A stretch of DNA of 64,000 bases from JAWKTV01 sp041398905. Its GTDB lineage: Bacteria > Planctomycetota > Planctomycetia > Planctomycetales > Planctomycetaceae. The stretch is from contig JAWKTV010000011.1 of assembly GCA_041398905.1 (NCBI GenBank), positions 1 to 64,000 on the forward strand, in the 5' to 3' direction. Below the pieces are notes generated by a model that searched no databases, was not told where the DNA came from, and saw only the letters and a list, made by a program, of their open reading frames with translations. Below, in pieces: positions 41,741 to 52,681 of the stretch. Within the stretch, counting starts at the first letter, position 1. Each line of letters starts with the position of its first letter. Position numbers and translations under genes: made by a program.

Positions 41741-42981
41741 ATGGCAGCACAGGACGCGCCGAAGGTGACTAACGGTCACGGGAATGGCAACGGGAATGGA
41801 AACGGCAACGGACTGATCCGTTTTCTGTTCGAGAACTCCCTCTTCCTCATTGGCGGAGCGATCGCCGCGCTGGTTTGGGCGAACTACGACGGCGAGAGTT
41901 ACCATCACTTCATTCACCATATCGTGGCGTTGCCGGACTCAGCGCATCCGGTGACGATTCACTACCTCGTGAACGATGTGCTGATGGCGCTGTTCTTCGC
42001 CATCGCGGCGAAGGAAGTCTGGGAGTCGCTGCTGCCGGGAGGGGCGCTCGCCAATCCCAAGAAGGCGGCGACGCCGTTAATGGCGACCCTGGGCGGCGTG
42101 GCGATGCCCGCGCTGTTGTACTTGGGGGGAGCGTACGCCCTGGGGCGAATGGATGATCTCGGTTCGGGCTGGGCCGTCCCTTGCGCCACCGACATCGCGT
42201 TCAGCTATCTCATCGCCCGCCTGATCTTTGGAGACGGACATCCCGCGATTCCGTTCCTGCTGCTGCTCGCCATCGCCGACGACGCCGCGGGGCTGGTGAT
42301 CCTCGCGATCTTCTATCCCCAACAGCCCCTGCAGCCGGAGTGGCTGCTGCTCACCGTCGCCGCGATTGGCACTGGCTTCGCCCTTCGAGGATTCGGTGTT
42401 CGCAGCTTCTGGTATTACCTGCTGATTCCCGGAGTGATGAGCTGGTTTTCGTTTCACAAGGCGGGGATCCATGCGGCCCTGGGACTGGTGCCCATCATCC
42501 CGACGCTGCCGCACGCACATACCGACCTTGGGTTCTTCGGTCGCGGCGAGCGGAGCCGACACGACACGCTCAACGAGTTCGAGCATTGGTGGGATCAGCC
42601 GGTGGAGATCATTCTCGGCCTGTTCGGCCTGGTGAACGCCGGCGTGGCGTTCGGCAACGTCGGTGCCGCGACGGGACTGGTGCTGCTCGGGCTGATCATC
42701 GGCAAGCCGCTCGGAATCTACATGTTCACCTGGATCGCAACCCGCCTCTTCAAGCTGCAGATGCCCGAAGGGGTGCAGGACAAGCACATTGTTACGCTGG
42801 GCGTCGTCGCCGGTATCGGCTTCACCGTCGCCCTGTTCGTGACAACCGCCGCCTTCAAGGAGCCCGGGCTGATCCAGGACGCCGCCAAGATGGGGGCGCT
42901 TGGCAGCTTCGCCTCAGCGTTCCTGGCGTTCCCGTCGCGCGGCTGCTGGGCGTACAGCGGTTGAGCCGCGAGCAGCACTAA
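41741..42981 (+). CDS. nhaA: Na+/H+ antiporter NhaA (frameshift near the end)
   Basis: A polytopic antiporter that exchanges Na+ for H+ across the inner membrane. Family segments are clear: LVNDVLMALFFAIAAKEVWE, VPCATDIAFSYLIARL and the paired transport aspartates in LLAIADDAAGLVILAIFY. The C-terminal half reads GKPLGIYMFTWIA and VAGIGFTVALFVTTAAF. The frame stops at 42964, but near 42930 the next frame gives VARLLGVQRLSREQH and ends at 42981, a more typical tail. The N-terminus has a short Asn-Gly repeat. The start ATG at 41741 lacks a strong ribosome site. The 284-base gap upstream shows nothing else. Confidence 0.9.
41771..41812 (+). repeat. Asn-Gly simple repeat in the nhaA N-terminus
   Basis: Fourteen codons of alternating Asn (or His) and Gly, built from AAY-GGN hexamers with varied third bases, sit before the first membrane helix. 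The varied codons suggest an old, stable repeat, not recent slippage. Confidence 0.7.
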
Positions 42982-43162
42982 TGCGGCGGCGCGAACCTTG
43001 CGGCTATCCGTCGACATGTCCTGTCATCGTTGCAGGCGCCATCAACCAGCGAGCATGCCCGAGTCGCCAGGACACATCGGTCGCTGGCGGGACCAGTGTC
43101 GTCGCTCGACACTGACTCGGCCAACTCCAAGTTCGACGCACCCTCAATTCCTGTCCAATCAC

Positions 43163-43967
43163 ATGCCGCACAATCACCGCATCGCCCCTGGCACCGAGGT
43201 CGACCTCGCGAAACTCGAAGCGAACGGGAAGGCGCTGTGCGACGATCGCAAGCGGGCGGACCGGGAGTTTGAAGAGCTGCGGGACGAACTCATCGAGTGG
43301 CAGGTACGACTGCATGCGGAGGAAGCAAAAGCTGCTGATTGTGCTGCAGGCAATGGACGCTGGCGGAAAGGATGGAACGACGCGGAAGGTGTTCACCGGC
43401 GTCAATCCGCAGGGGGTGCGGGTCACGTCGTTCAAAGCACCCACCGCGGCGGAGCTGGCGCACGACTACCTGTGGCGGATCCATCAGGCGGTGCCCGCGA
43501 AGGGGATGATCGGAGTCTTCAATCGCTCGCACTATGAAGACGTGCTAGTCGTCCGGGTCGACAAGCTCGTACCCGAGTCGGTCTGGCGCGGACGCTACGA
43601 ACAGATCAATCAATTCGAGGAGCTGCTCTGCGAAACGGGCACGCGCATGATCAAGTTCTTCCTGCACATCACGCCCGATGAGCAGAAGGAGCGCTTCCAG
43701 GAACGGCTCGACGATCCGGAAAAGCACTGGAAGTTCTCCCCCGACGACTTGAAGAAGCGGAAGCAGTGGGGAGAGTACCAGGCGGCGTACAATGAGGCGC
43801 TCTCACGGTGTTCGACCGAGCATGCGCCGTGGTACGTCGTGCCGGCGAATCAGAACTGGTACCGCAATCTGATCGTCGTGCGGACAATCGTCGAGACACT
43901 GCGGGAGATGAACCCGTGCTATCCACCGGGGCACCCCGAGTACGCGGACCTGCGGATCGAGGATTGA
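43163..43967 (+). CDS. ppk2: Polyphosphate kinase 2 family protein (one frameshift)
   Basis: PPK2 enzymes transfer phosphate between polyphosphate and nucleotides. The N-terminal 50 residues (PGTEVDLAKLEANGKALC, EELRDELIEWQVRL) are in one frame. From about 43318 the next frame continues with QKLLIVLQAMDAGGKDGTT, which contains the Walker A motif, then NRSHYEDVLVVRVDKLVP and WYVVPANQNWYRNLIV. One extra base restores about 267 residues, normal for a single-domain PPK2. The start is ATG 43163. The direction (ADP or GDP phosphorylation, or polyP synthesis) cannot be told from this sequence. Confidence 0.9.
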
Positions 43968-44136
43968 GCGGGGGATGTGGCCGGCGTTGGGAGGGCGCCA
44001 CGAAAACCCCGGTTCGATCAATCGCCACGATTCCGGCGGAATGGGGGCACCCGCCACTGGAGATGCAACCCGCATCTGCTAAGTTGCTGCGATTGCCAGC
44101 AGAACAATCGCAACGCCTCGACCGCCGGGTCGCCTG

Positions 44137-46087
44137 ATGTCATCACTCGACCGCTTTGTTCGCTCACTCGACTGGAAGGGATCCGGCAAGTGGGGGGCGC
44201 TGTCGCTGCTCGTAGGCGTGATCGCCGGGCTGGGCGGCGTTGTCTTCGTGGGGATGGGCCAGTTCGTCAGTCACTACACGCTGCTGCCCGCCAGCGGCTT
44301 CCTGCCGGGTGAAGCGGCGGGCGAACACTCCTTTTTCGAGTCGCACGCGGAACCGGAACCGGCGCGGAGCGGGCTGGTCGAGTCACCCGATGCAGTGGCC
44401 GCGGCGGCCCCGGCGACGATCGATCCCTGGATGCTGGTGGGAGTGATGACGTTGGGAGGTCTGGTGTCGGGCTGGCTCGTCTTCACCTACGCGCCCGAAG
44501 CGCAGGGGCACGGGACCGACGCGGCCATCGACGCCTTCCACAACAAACGGGGCCTCATTCGCAGCCGCATCCCGATCATCAAGACAATCGCGTCGGCCAT
44601 CACGCTGGGGACCGGTGGTTCGGGCGGTCGCGAAGGACCGATCGCCCAGATCGGCGCGGGCTTCGGTTCCTATCTGGCGACGATGCTCAAACTGTCGGCC
44701 CGCGATCGCCGCATTCTGCTGGCGGCGGGCATGGGAGCCGGCGTTGGCGCGGTCTTTCGCGCTCCGCTGGCCGGGGCGCTGTTCGCGGCCGAGATCCTGT
44801 ATAGCGGTCCCGATCTTGAAGCCGACGTCATCATCCCGGCCGCGACGTCGTCGATCATCGGGTACACGACCTTCCGGATGTTGAGCGAGTGGTTGTTCCC
44901 GTCACCCGATGGCTATGGACCGCTGTTCGGTCAGCTCAACGTCCGCTTCGAGACGCCGCTCGAACTGCTTCCCTATGCGGGACTGGCGGTCGTGCTGACG
45001 CTTGTGGGCATCCTGTATATCAAGGTCTTCTACGGGACGCACAAGATCTTCGATCGCCTGCCGCTCCCCCGCAAGCTCAAGCCCGCGCTGGGAGCAGTGC
45101 TGGCGGGACTGCTGGGGCTTGTGCTGTACGAGTATGCGTTCGACCGCAATCGAGACATCCTCGCCGTGCTGGCGACCGGCTACGGGACGCTGCAAAAGGG
45201 ACTGACCGACGCTGGTTCGGTCGGCATTCCGATCCTCGCGACGGTCGCGCTCGTCAAGATCGTAACGACTTCGCTGACGATCTCGTCCGGCGGTTCGGGC
45301 GGCGTGTTCGGTCCGTCGATGGTCATCGGCGGCTGCGTGGGGGCCGCGGTGGGGCTGGCGTTCGATCGCATCTTCCCGGGGCACATCGACCCCGAAGCGT
45401 TCGCGATCGTCGGCATGGCCGGGTTCTTCTCCGGCTGCGCGCACGCTCCATTCTCGACCATCATCATGGTTTCGGAGATGACCGGCAGTTATGAACTGCT
45501 GCTCCCCACCATGTGGGTCTCGACGCTCTGCTTCGTCATGGGGCAACGGTGGCAGTTGTACGTCAAACAGGTTCCCAGCCGACTGGAGTCGCCCGCCCAC
45601 CGCGGCGACTTCATGGTTGATGTATTGGAGGGCATGACCGTCAAGGATGTGTTCCGCCCGAGCCTCGAACGACTGCGGCAGATCCCCGAGTCGACTTCGC
45701 TGGAAGACATCGTGCACATTCTGGCCGAGACCCGGCAGCACTACTTCCCGGTGGTAAACACCAACGGCGAGCTGGTCGGCATCTTTTCCGGCGACGACGT
45801 CAGGCACTACCTCTACGACGAGACGATCTGGCGGCTCGCCGTCGCCGGCGATGTAATGCTCCCGCGTGGTTTCGGTGACGCCCGATGACGACCTCAACAC
45901 CGCCATGCGGGCGTTCACCGCGGTCGCCATTGACGAACTGCCGGTGGTCGACAGCGAAAACCGTCGCAAGCTGCTGGGCACGCTGCGGCACAAGGACACC
46001 ATCGCCGCGTACAACCGCAAGCTGATGGAGTATAAGAAGGCGGGCGACGACGAGACGGCCATTGGCGCGTCGTCGCCGCTGCCGTGA
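44137..46087 (+). CDS. ClC-family chloride channel/antiporter with CBS pair (one frameshift)
   Basis: A ClC membrane protein of about 649 residues. Selectivity-filter motifs are present: GTGGSGGREGP, containing the gating glutamate, and SGGSGGVFGPSMVIGG. The Glu favours a Cl-/H+ exchanger type, but the second external Glu was not checked. An insert of about 60 residues with acidic and Ala-rich sequence lies after the first helix. The C-terminus carries two CBS domains, the second in a shifted frame starting near 45866 (VVSVTPDDDLNTAMRAF, AIDELPVVDSENRR). One extra base explains this. The gene follows ppk2 by 169 bases. Confidence 0.9.
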
Positions 46088-46129
46088 CGGACCTCATGCT
46101 CGGGCATCGCAGCTCAGGCACGGTGCCGG

Positions 46130-49100
46130 TCACCGCACGAACACGAACTCCTTCGCCATCAGCATGACATGGATGTAGTCGGCCCAGACGCGGGGGTCAT
46201 TGGGGTCCACAGTGCCTTCGGCCGTAATGAACCGCGAGCCGGTGGCGATTTCGATGGCGGTCGGCTTGCGACCGTAGACGGCGGTGTACAGCACCCGCAC
46301 CCGCTCTTCGATCGACTGACCGGCGGTCTCCTCCAGGAGCCGCCGCGCCCAGCGATCGGTCTGCTCGATGACCATCGGATTGTTCATCAGCGCCAGCGCC
46401 TGCGCCGGGACGTTCGACACCGACCGGCGGCCGATCGTCGAGTACGGCGTGGGCAGGTCGAACGCCTGGAAGAACGGCTCGGCGAAGTTGCGCCTGACGG
46501 CGATGTACAGACTGCGCCGGCCCGCGCCGTCGACCGGTCCTGAACTTCCCGGCCGGCCTCGGCCTTCCAAAAAGGAAGTGAGGTGAATCGGCACGCTGGG
46601 ACCGTAAAGCGTGTCATCGAACCGGCCGGACAATCTCAGCAGGCTGTCGCGAATGATCTCTCCTTCCATCCGCTTGATGTTCATTAGCGTCAGCAGCGTA
46701 TTTGACGGGTCGACCTCGTTCCGTCGGGCCTGCATCGCCTCGTCGCCACTTTTGACCGCGCCCGATTCGCTTGCCAGCCGGTAGACACTGGAGCCGAGGA
46801 TAAGCCGATGGATGTGCTTCTGCGACCAATTGTGGTCGACCAGTTCACTCGCGAGCCAGTCGAGCAGCTCGGGGTGTGACGGGTCGCCGCCGAGATAGCC
46901 GAAGTCGTCCGGCGTCGGCACGATCCCGCGGCCGAAGTAGTGCAGCCAGATGCGGTTCACGATCACCCTGGCGACGATCGGCGTGCGGTGCGGATCGACC
47001 ATCGCCTCGGCGAGTTCCAGTCGTCCGGTGCCCGTCGGCGGCTGGACGACGGCGACTTCCGTCGCGGCCGGTGCCGGCCTGTCGCTGAACACACTGAGGA
47101 ACTGCCGCGGTGCGATGTTCCCCTGCTTTTTCCAGTTGCCGCGAATGAAGACGTATTCGTCCTCCGGCGACCCTTCGAGCATCGCGGGGGCGGTGTGTGA
47201 GGCGGACTGGATCGCGGCGTACAGCTCGTTGCGGCGACTGACCAGTGGCGTCATGGCCTCGCGGAGTCGATCACGTGCGGTCACGCCATCCAACCCGAGC
47301 AACCCGGGGTACCGCAGGGCGAAAGGCAGGCTTGCACCGGCAAACCGGTTGGCCTCCCGTGAGCCTTCGTTACGGCGGGGCAGGTCGCCCGTGAGCCGGC
47401 GCGCTAGCAGCGTCGCCAGCGATTCCCAGTTGTCGATGGGCTCGTTGGCCGGTTGGTTCTTGACCAACTCAGAGGGCGGCGTCAGCGTCACCACGGCAAC
47501 CGCGAACGGTGCGCTGATGTCGCCGCCGCTAATCTCCACATGCGCGCGATGCCCACGGTAGCGCGCGACGTCGTGCTCGACCCAATGCCAGTCGGCCTGC
47601 TGATTGTGCTTGCGAACGATCGAGCCGTGCAGCGGACCGGCGATGATGGTGTGCGAATCGACGGCCACATAGGTGTTGACGCCCCCTTGCACGAGGCAGT
47701 AGACCTTGTCGCCGGTAATCTCGAACGTCGGGGACTTGAGTGACCGTCCGGTGCGCGGCCACGAACTGAGCTGTCCCGGATCGTTCACACTGCCGCGGTG
47801 GTCGAGGGTCGGCCAGTCGGGGTTCCACGCGGCCACGTGACGGCTCAGCGTACCAGCGACGGGCTGCTCGGGGTCACTCGACAACCTCAAACCATCGAAC
47901 CACGGCTGAAAGCCGGGTCCGTCGGCGATCAGGTCGGCCCCGGTCCAGAAGTTCTCCGTCGGCAGTGCGGGCAGCGCCAGCAGGTCGTCGGGGTTTGCAC
48001 TGGCGCGGCGGGCGATGTCGCTTTGCAGGGCGGCGGTCGTCAGCGCGGGATCGGTCGCCGCGCGGCTCCATGATTGGAGCGGGTTCGAGTCGTCATCGCG
48101 CGCGGCGAGGCAAGCGGCAGTCCAATGCGTGAGCAGGGTCGCATCAAGGCCGTTCTTCTCCGCCAGCCGGGCGACAACGTCGCGGGCCGCTTGTGACAGC
48201 GCAGGCAACGTCTCCTGGGGGGCGGTCGCATCATGCTGGGTGATGTGATCGACACCAATGTTTCCCCACCCGCCGCGATGGTTGTCGACGATCACGATGC
48301 GAGCCGTGGCTCCCTTGAGGTCGGCGACATCCCAGGTGACGGGCCGCATGAGATTGTTGTTGGGGCCGGTCGCAGTCCGTACGGTCTCGCCCTTCACGAC
48401 GAGGTTGACGCAGGTCTCGCCCGCGTGCCCGCCTCCGCCGACGAGCAGGGTCATCTGCGGGCGCTCGATCGGGAACTCCGGCGAGGTGAGCGTGCCGACA
48501 TGGTCGTCACCCTTGCCGCCGTCGCGGCGTTGATGCGAGTTGACGAAAAACGTCCCTTGCGCGCCGACGTTCCCCTGATAGTCCGCGATGGTGGACTGCG
48601 TTTGCGGGATCTCGCCGAACGCGTCACCCGTGCGTTCCCAGCCTTCGTAGCTGCCGGTCTCGAAATCGAAGACCACGAGTTGCGACGGGTCGTGCTCCAA
48701 CTCCGCACCGGCCGCAATGGCGTCCCGGGCCGCGAGCAGGTAGGCCGGCAGTTGTCCGCGCACATCGCGGGTCAGTTCTTCCAGCAGCGGCCCCAATCGC
48801 TCGGTCGCCTGTCGATCGAGTGACTCCAGTTCCTCCGCGATCGCCTGGTTGTGCAGGATCGACTCGTATCGCACCTGGCGGTAGCTGGAACTCTGCAGGT
48901 ATCCCTGGATCGCGTAGAAATCACTTTGCGGAATCGGGTCGAACTTGTGGTCGTGGCAGCGGGCACAGGCGACCGTAAGTCCGAGAAACGTCTTCGAATA
49001 AACGTCGATCATATTGTCGAATCGGTCCGCTTCTTCCTTGCGGATGTCGACCGGCGAATGAACCCACTCGCCGAAGAACCAGAAGCCCGTGCCGAGGATC

Positions 49101-50080
49101 GACTCGTTGCGACCCGTGCGCGCGTCGGCACGGACCGAATAGCCTGACGAGCCGGCGTCCGTCGCCTGTGGTCGCTTCAGCAGATCGCCAGCGACATGTT
49201 CGACGACGAACTGGTCGTAGGGCACATCCTCGTTGATCGCGCGGATCACGTAGTCGCGATACGGCCAGGGGTTGGCGACGTCGTAATCGAACTCGTGCCC
49301 GCGGCTCTCGGCGTAGCGCACCAGGTCGAGCCAGTGCCGACCCCAGCGTTCGCCAAAGTGTGGCGACGCCAGCAGCTCGTCGATCACACGCTCGTGAGCC
49401 CCGGGGGCTTTGTCGTTGAGGAATGCTTCGAGGTCAGCCAGCGTGGGCGGCAGTCCCACGGTGTCGAGATGAACCCGACGCAGCCAGGTCGGGCGATCCG
49501 ATTCGGCGACGGGAACGAGCCCCGCGGCATCGATGCGTGCGAGCACGAAGCGGTCGATCGGGTTTCGACACCAATCGGGCTGCGACACCGCGGGGATGGG
49601 CGGACGCCGCAGCGGCTGAAATGACCAGCGTTCTCGTCGTCGAGCGAACTCCTCGTCCCAGTCGGCATCATCGCCCGCATCGGCGACCGCTTCGTCGGGC
49701 CAGGCGGCACCTTCGGCGATCCACTTGCGAAGATGCTCGATCGCCGCGTCGGGCAACTTGCCGTCGGGAGGCATCTGATAGCCGGCGGGATCGTAGGAGA
49801 TCGCCGCGAGCAGCTCGCCGGCATCCAGACGACCCGGCACGATGGCCGTGCCCGAGTCCCCGCCTTTGACGAGGGCTGCCCGGGAATCGAGCCGTAGTCC
49901 CCCCTCCTGTTCATCGGCACCGTGACACTTCTGGCAACGCTCGACCAGGACTGGTCGGACGTGCTTCTCGAAGTGCTCGAGCTGTGCGCTCGTGAACGGA
50001 GCAGTGGCCGCATCGTCCGCCGCCTGCAGGGGAGCGGCGATGACGAGACAACACCCGACAATCAACATCCAGCGCGTCAT
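46130..50080 (-). CDS. Planctomycete cytochrome c-like PSCyt1/DUF1549/DUF1553 protein
   Basis: A 1,316-residue secreted protein. A signal peptide (residues 1-20) precedes a PSCyt1 domain with the heme c site CQKCH at 49-53 and a distal MPPDGKLP segment. DUF1549 follows (about 160-380) with a second CARCH motif near residue 375. An inserted beta-rich domain (about 480-640) resembles the C-terminal part of GH32 levanase-like proteins (LLVGGGGHAGETCVNLVV, GGWGNIGVDHI). DUF1553 (about 1040-1300) ends the protein. GGAGGA six bases before ATG 50080 fixes the start. These proteins typically pair with a DUF1501 gene, but none is adjacent here. The role is thought to be extracellular redox or polysaccharide use, and is unproven. 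Confidence 0.9.
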   Translation of the reverse strand: MTRWMLIVGCCLVIAAPLQAADDAATAPFTSAQLEHFEKHVRPVLVERCQKCHGADEQEGGLRLDSRAALVKGGDSGTAIVPGRLDAGELLAAISYDPAGYQMPPDGKLPDAAIEHLRKWIAEGAAWPDEAVADAGDDADWDEEFARRRERWSFQPLRRPPIPAVSQPDWCRNPIDRFVLARIDAAGLVPVAESDRPTWLRRVHLDTVGLPPTLADLEAFLNDKAPGAHERVIDELLASPHFGERWGRHWLDLVRYAESRGHEFDYDVANPWPYRDYVIRAINEDVPYDQFVVEHVAGDLLKRPQATDAGSSGYSVRADARTGRNESILGTGFWFFGEWVHSPVDIRKEEADRFDNMIDVYSKTFLGLTVACARCHDHKFDPIPQSDFYAIQGYLQSSSYRQVRYESILHNQAIAEELESLDRQATERLGPLLEELTRDVRGQLPAYLLAARDAIAAGAELEHDPSQLVVFDFETGSYEGWERTGDAFGEIPQTQSTIADYQGNVGAQGTFFVNSHQRRDGGKGDDHVGTLTSPEFPIERPQMTLLVGGGGHAGETCVNLVVKGETVRTATGPNNNLMRPVTWDVADLKGATARIVIVDNHRGGWGNIGVDHITQHDATAPQETLPALSQAARDVVARLAEKNGLDATLLTHWTAACLAARDDDSNPLQSWSRAATDPALTTAALQSDIARRASANPDDLLALPALPTENFWTGADLIADGPGFQPWFDGLRLSSDPEQPVAGTLSRHVAAWNPDWPTLDHRGSVNDPGQLSSWPRTGRSLKSPTFEITGDKVYCLVQGGVNTYVAVDSHTIIAGPLHGSIVRKHNQQADWHWVEHDVARYRGHRAHVEISGGDISAPFAVAVVTLTPPSELVKNQPANEPIDNWESLATLLARRLTGDLPRRNEGSREANRFAGASLPFALRYPGLLGLDGVTARDRLREAMTPLVSRRNELYAAIQSASHTAPAMLEGSPEDEYVFIRGNWKKQGNIAPRQFLSVFSDRPAPAATEVAVVQPPTGTGRLELAEAMVDPHRTPIVARVIVNRIWLHYFGRGIVPTPDDFGYLGGDPSHPELLDWLASELVDHNWSQKHIHRLILGSSVYRLASESGAVKSGDEAMQARRNEVDPSNTLLTLMNIKRMEGEIIRDSLLRLSGRFDDTLYGPSVPIHLTSFLEGRGRPGSSGPVDGAGRRSLYIAVRRNFAEPFFQAFDLPTPYSTIGRRSVSNVPAQALALMNNPMVIEQTDRWARRLLEETAGQSIEERVRVLYTAVYGRKPTAIEIATGSRFITAEGTVDPNDPRVWADYIHVMLMAKEFVFVR

Positions 50081-50250
50081 AAGATCCTCCTGCCGTTACG
50101 ATAGCGAAGGCCGGTCGGTCTGGACAATGTTCATTCGCCACCGTTGATACTTGCATCCTGGCGGCGAATCGGCAGTATGGAGTGATCGGACGGTCGGCGC
50201 CGCTCGCGACTGTCCTTGCCGCACATCACCTTCTTCGTCTGAGATATTCC

Positions 50251-50961
50251 ATGCAGTCCCTGTCGCAACTTGTGTTGGCTACCTTGACATTAAGCCTGTC
50301 GCTGCTGCTGTCCGGGAGCGGGCTCGCGCAGGAAGGTCGGCCCTCCGCTGAAGGTGGTGCGGCTGTCGAGGATGCCGGGCCGCCAACAAAATCCGGCAAA
50401 CTCACGGAGGTCCAGCAGAAGGGCCGCACGACCACGCTCATTCTGCAGATGGACGACGGACAAACGCACGAGGTGAAAGTCACACCACTCATCAGCCTTG
50501 CGATCAATGGTACCGGCTCCAAGGACTTGCTGGAGGCGGGGCGGCTCGTCAGCGGCACCGGCATCATGTCCAACAACACGATCTTCCTGACCGAAGTGAC
50601 GGTGCATCTGTTGCCCAAGGGACGCAAGGCCCCGACGGGCGGGGTGCAGAAGATCGAGGCGGAGGCCGGGGAGAGCGTGAACCAGTACATGGTCGGCGGT
50701 GAGCTGACGTCATTTGGTCCGGCCGATGGCTTTCCCGAATACATGGCCCTCGGCCTGAAGCTGCGGGGGAATGTGCCGAACGTCTGGACGGAGAAGGAAT
50801 ACACGGTGAAGGTCTCCTCCGCTGACCCTGAGCACGCACCGGTCGGCTCGCCGGTGGAGGTGCAGTACAAGCTGCTGCGCGGCGGCCGCGAGATGCCCGC
50901 CGCGATCATCGTGACGCGGGAGGAGCCATTCACGCTGGACGATGTCAGCGAAGACGAATAG
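50251..50961 (+). CDS. Secreted hypothetical protein (236 aa)
   Basis: A signal peptide (LVLATLTLSLSLLLSGSGLAQ) is followed by a beta-rich domain. Its core, GRTTTLILQMDDGQTHEVKV, and the later NNTIFLTEVTVHLLPKG suggest an OB- or Ig-like fold. I do not recognise the family. ATG 50251 is the start that yields a proper signal peptide. It is divergent from the PSCyt1 gene. The 222-base gap to the next gene shows no feature. Confidence 0.75.
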   Translation: MQSLSQLVLATLTLSLSLLLSGSGLAQEGRPSAEGGAAVEDAGPPTKSGKLTEVQQKGRTTTLILQMDDGQTHEVKVTPLISLAINGTGSKDLLEAGRLVSGTGIMSNNTIFLTEVTVHLLPKGRKAPTGGVQKIEAEAGESVNQYMVGGELTSFGPADGFPEYMALGLKLRGNVPNVWTEKEYTVKVSSADPEHAPVGSPVEVQYKLLRGGREMPAAIIVTREEPFTLDDVSEDE

Positions 50962-51183
50962 GGTCCATCACCCCCGGTACGGGTCGGCTGCTCCTTTTGA
51001 CGGGGCGTTATCACACGCAGTGGCGGGTGCGGGACCGTCATCGCGTCGCCTGCGGGGGCTCGTCGTTGTTGCACGATCGTCCGATCGGAGCCAGCGTGGC
51101 GATTGACCTGTCCGCGTCTTGCAGATGATCCATCGCAGCCGCACGTTCTCGCCCGCACTCCTTTTCGACCAGAACTTGACTCC

Positions 51184-51690
51184 ATGAAGTTCACGCTGAT
51201 TGTCTGTGCCGCGCTCGCCGCGACTGTGATTCCGATTCAGGCGATCGTCAATGGGCGACTGGGTCAGACGGTTGGCAACCCGTTTCTCGCCGCGCTGATC
51301 TCCTTCATCGGCGGGACGGTCGCGCTGGCGCTGATTTTGCTGGTCACCACGCCCGGATGGCCGGCCCTGCCCGGCGACCTGAGTTGGAGCGACATTCCAC
51401 CCTACCTGTTCACCGGTGGCCTGCTGGGCGCGGTGTTCGTCACGGCGGTCCTGACGATCGTGCCCCGCATCGGGACCGCCAGCGTGCTCGCGGCGGCGAT
51501 CACCGGCCAGTTGCTGATGGCCCTGGTGGTGGATCACTTCGGTCTGCTCAATGTTCAGCAGAAGAGCATCAGCCTCGCAAAGATTGTGGGGTGCGGCCTG
51601 ATGATTCTGGGTGTGCTGCTGCTCAGCTGGGAGCCTGCCCGAAAAGGCACGACGACTCAACCGGCCGAAGCTCCTGTCGATCCCTCGTGA
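51184..51690 (+). CDS. DMT-type small membrane transporter (DUF606/YdcZ-like)
   Basis: A 168-residue protein with five hydrophobic segments (LIVCAALAATVIPIQAIVNG, FLAALISFIGGTVALALILL, LFTGGLLGAVFVTAVLTI, ASVLAAAITGQLLMALVV, IVGCGLMILGVLLLSW). The order and the NGRLGQTVGNPFLAALISF segment match the DUF606 half-size DMT proteins, which usually act as dimers. The substrate is unknown. The start is ATG 51184. Confidence 0.85.
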   Translation: MKFTLIVCAALAATVIPIQAIVNGRLGQTVGNPFLAALISFIGGTVALALILLVTTPGWPALPGDLSWSDIPPYLFTGGLLGAVFVTAVLTIVPRIGTASVLAAAITGQLLMALVVDHFGLLNVQQKSISLAKIVGCGLMILGVLLLSWEPARKGTTTQPAEAPVDPS

Positions 51691-51755
51691 TCGTCGAGTC
51701 CTGCGGCACAGCAGGTGACCGACGCCCGCAGTTTCTTTTTTTCAGCCCATCCGGG

Positions 51756-52681
51756 CTATGGCAGCGGTATCCAGCCGGTACCACGATGCCGATCGCTGGT
51801 CTCCGGTGAGTGCAGGATGTCAGCGAGAATCTCGGCCGACTCGACCAGCCGCGGTCCCGGCCGGTTGAAGTATTGGTTGCCATCGGTGACGTAGACGCGG
51901 CCTGTTCGCAGCGGCTCGCAACGCGCCGCCGTGCGGGTCGGCACGCAGCGGCTCGAGTTCCGCCAGCGAACGCTCGATATCAACCGCACGGGAGCACAAC
52001 CAGTACGTTGGGGTCGGCGGCAGTCAGGTCGTCCCAGGTCATCCAGGGAGAGTGCTCGCCGGGCATCGCCAGCAGCGGAGTGCCGCCGGCGATGGTGACC
52101 AGCTCCGGCATCCAGTTTCCGCCCGACATCAGCGGATCGATCCACTCCAGGCAGACGACCGTTGGCTTCGCCGGGCGATCAGCGACCGCACGCGAGACCC
52201 GATCAAGCCGCTGTTGCAGGTCGGCGACCAATCGCTCGCCGCTGGCGACATCACCGAGCGCGACCGCCACCTTACGAATGTCGGTCCAGACGTCCGCGAG
52301 GCACATCGGTTCGAGTACCACGATCTCGGGCTCAAGATCGATCAGATGGCACAACGCCTGCTCGACATCGCTCAGGCTGACGGCGCAGACCTCACATTGC
52401 GTCTGCGTGATAAGGTGCGTCGGCTCGAGTCGCCGCAGCTCATCGTCGAGCACCCGATAGACCGAGATGGCCTGTGCGACGGATGCCTTTACTTGCCGGT
52501 CGATCTCGAGCGAACTCGCGGAGACATCGATCCGCGAGGCCGAGCATTGCGGCAGGTGCTCGACATCGGGCGGGTGATCGCATTCGTGGGATCGGCCGAC
52601 GAGTCGGTCTCGATACCCGAGCGCGCACACGATCTCTGTCGCGCTGGCGATCAGCGAAATAATGCGGAGCGCTTCGGTCAT
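51756..52681 (-). CDS. BtuF-like periplasmic-binding-family protein (two frameshifts)
   Basis: A class III substrate-binding fold of the BtuF/FhuD type. IISLIASATEIVCALGYRDR and LVGRSHECDHPPDVEHLP at the N-terminus, a central helix and LSDVEQALCHLIDLEPEIVV fit the cobalamin-binding group. No signal peptide is visible at the N-terminus, which is unusual for a BtuF. After VVLPCG near 51985 the frame shifts and continues DIERSLAELEPLRADPH. Near 51915 it shifts again to TGRVYVTDGNQYFNRPGPR, the usual family end. ATG 52681 overlaps the upstream stop by ATGA. It is the last gene of the B12-riboswitch operon. Confidence 0.85.
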
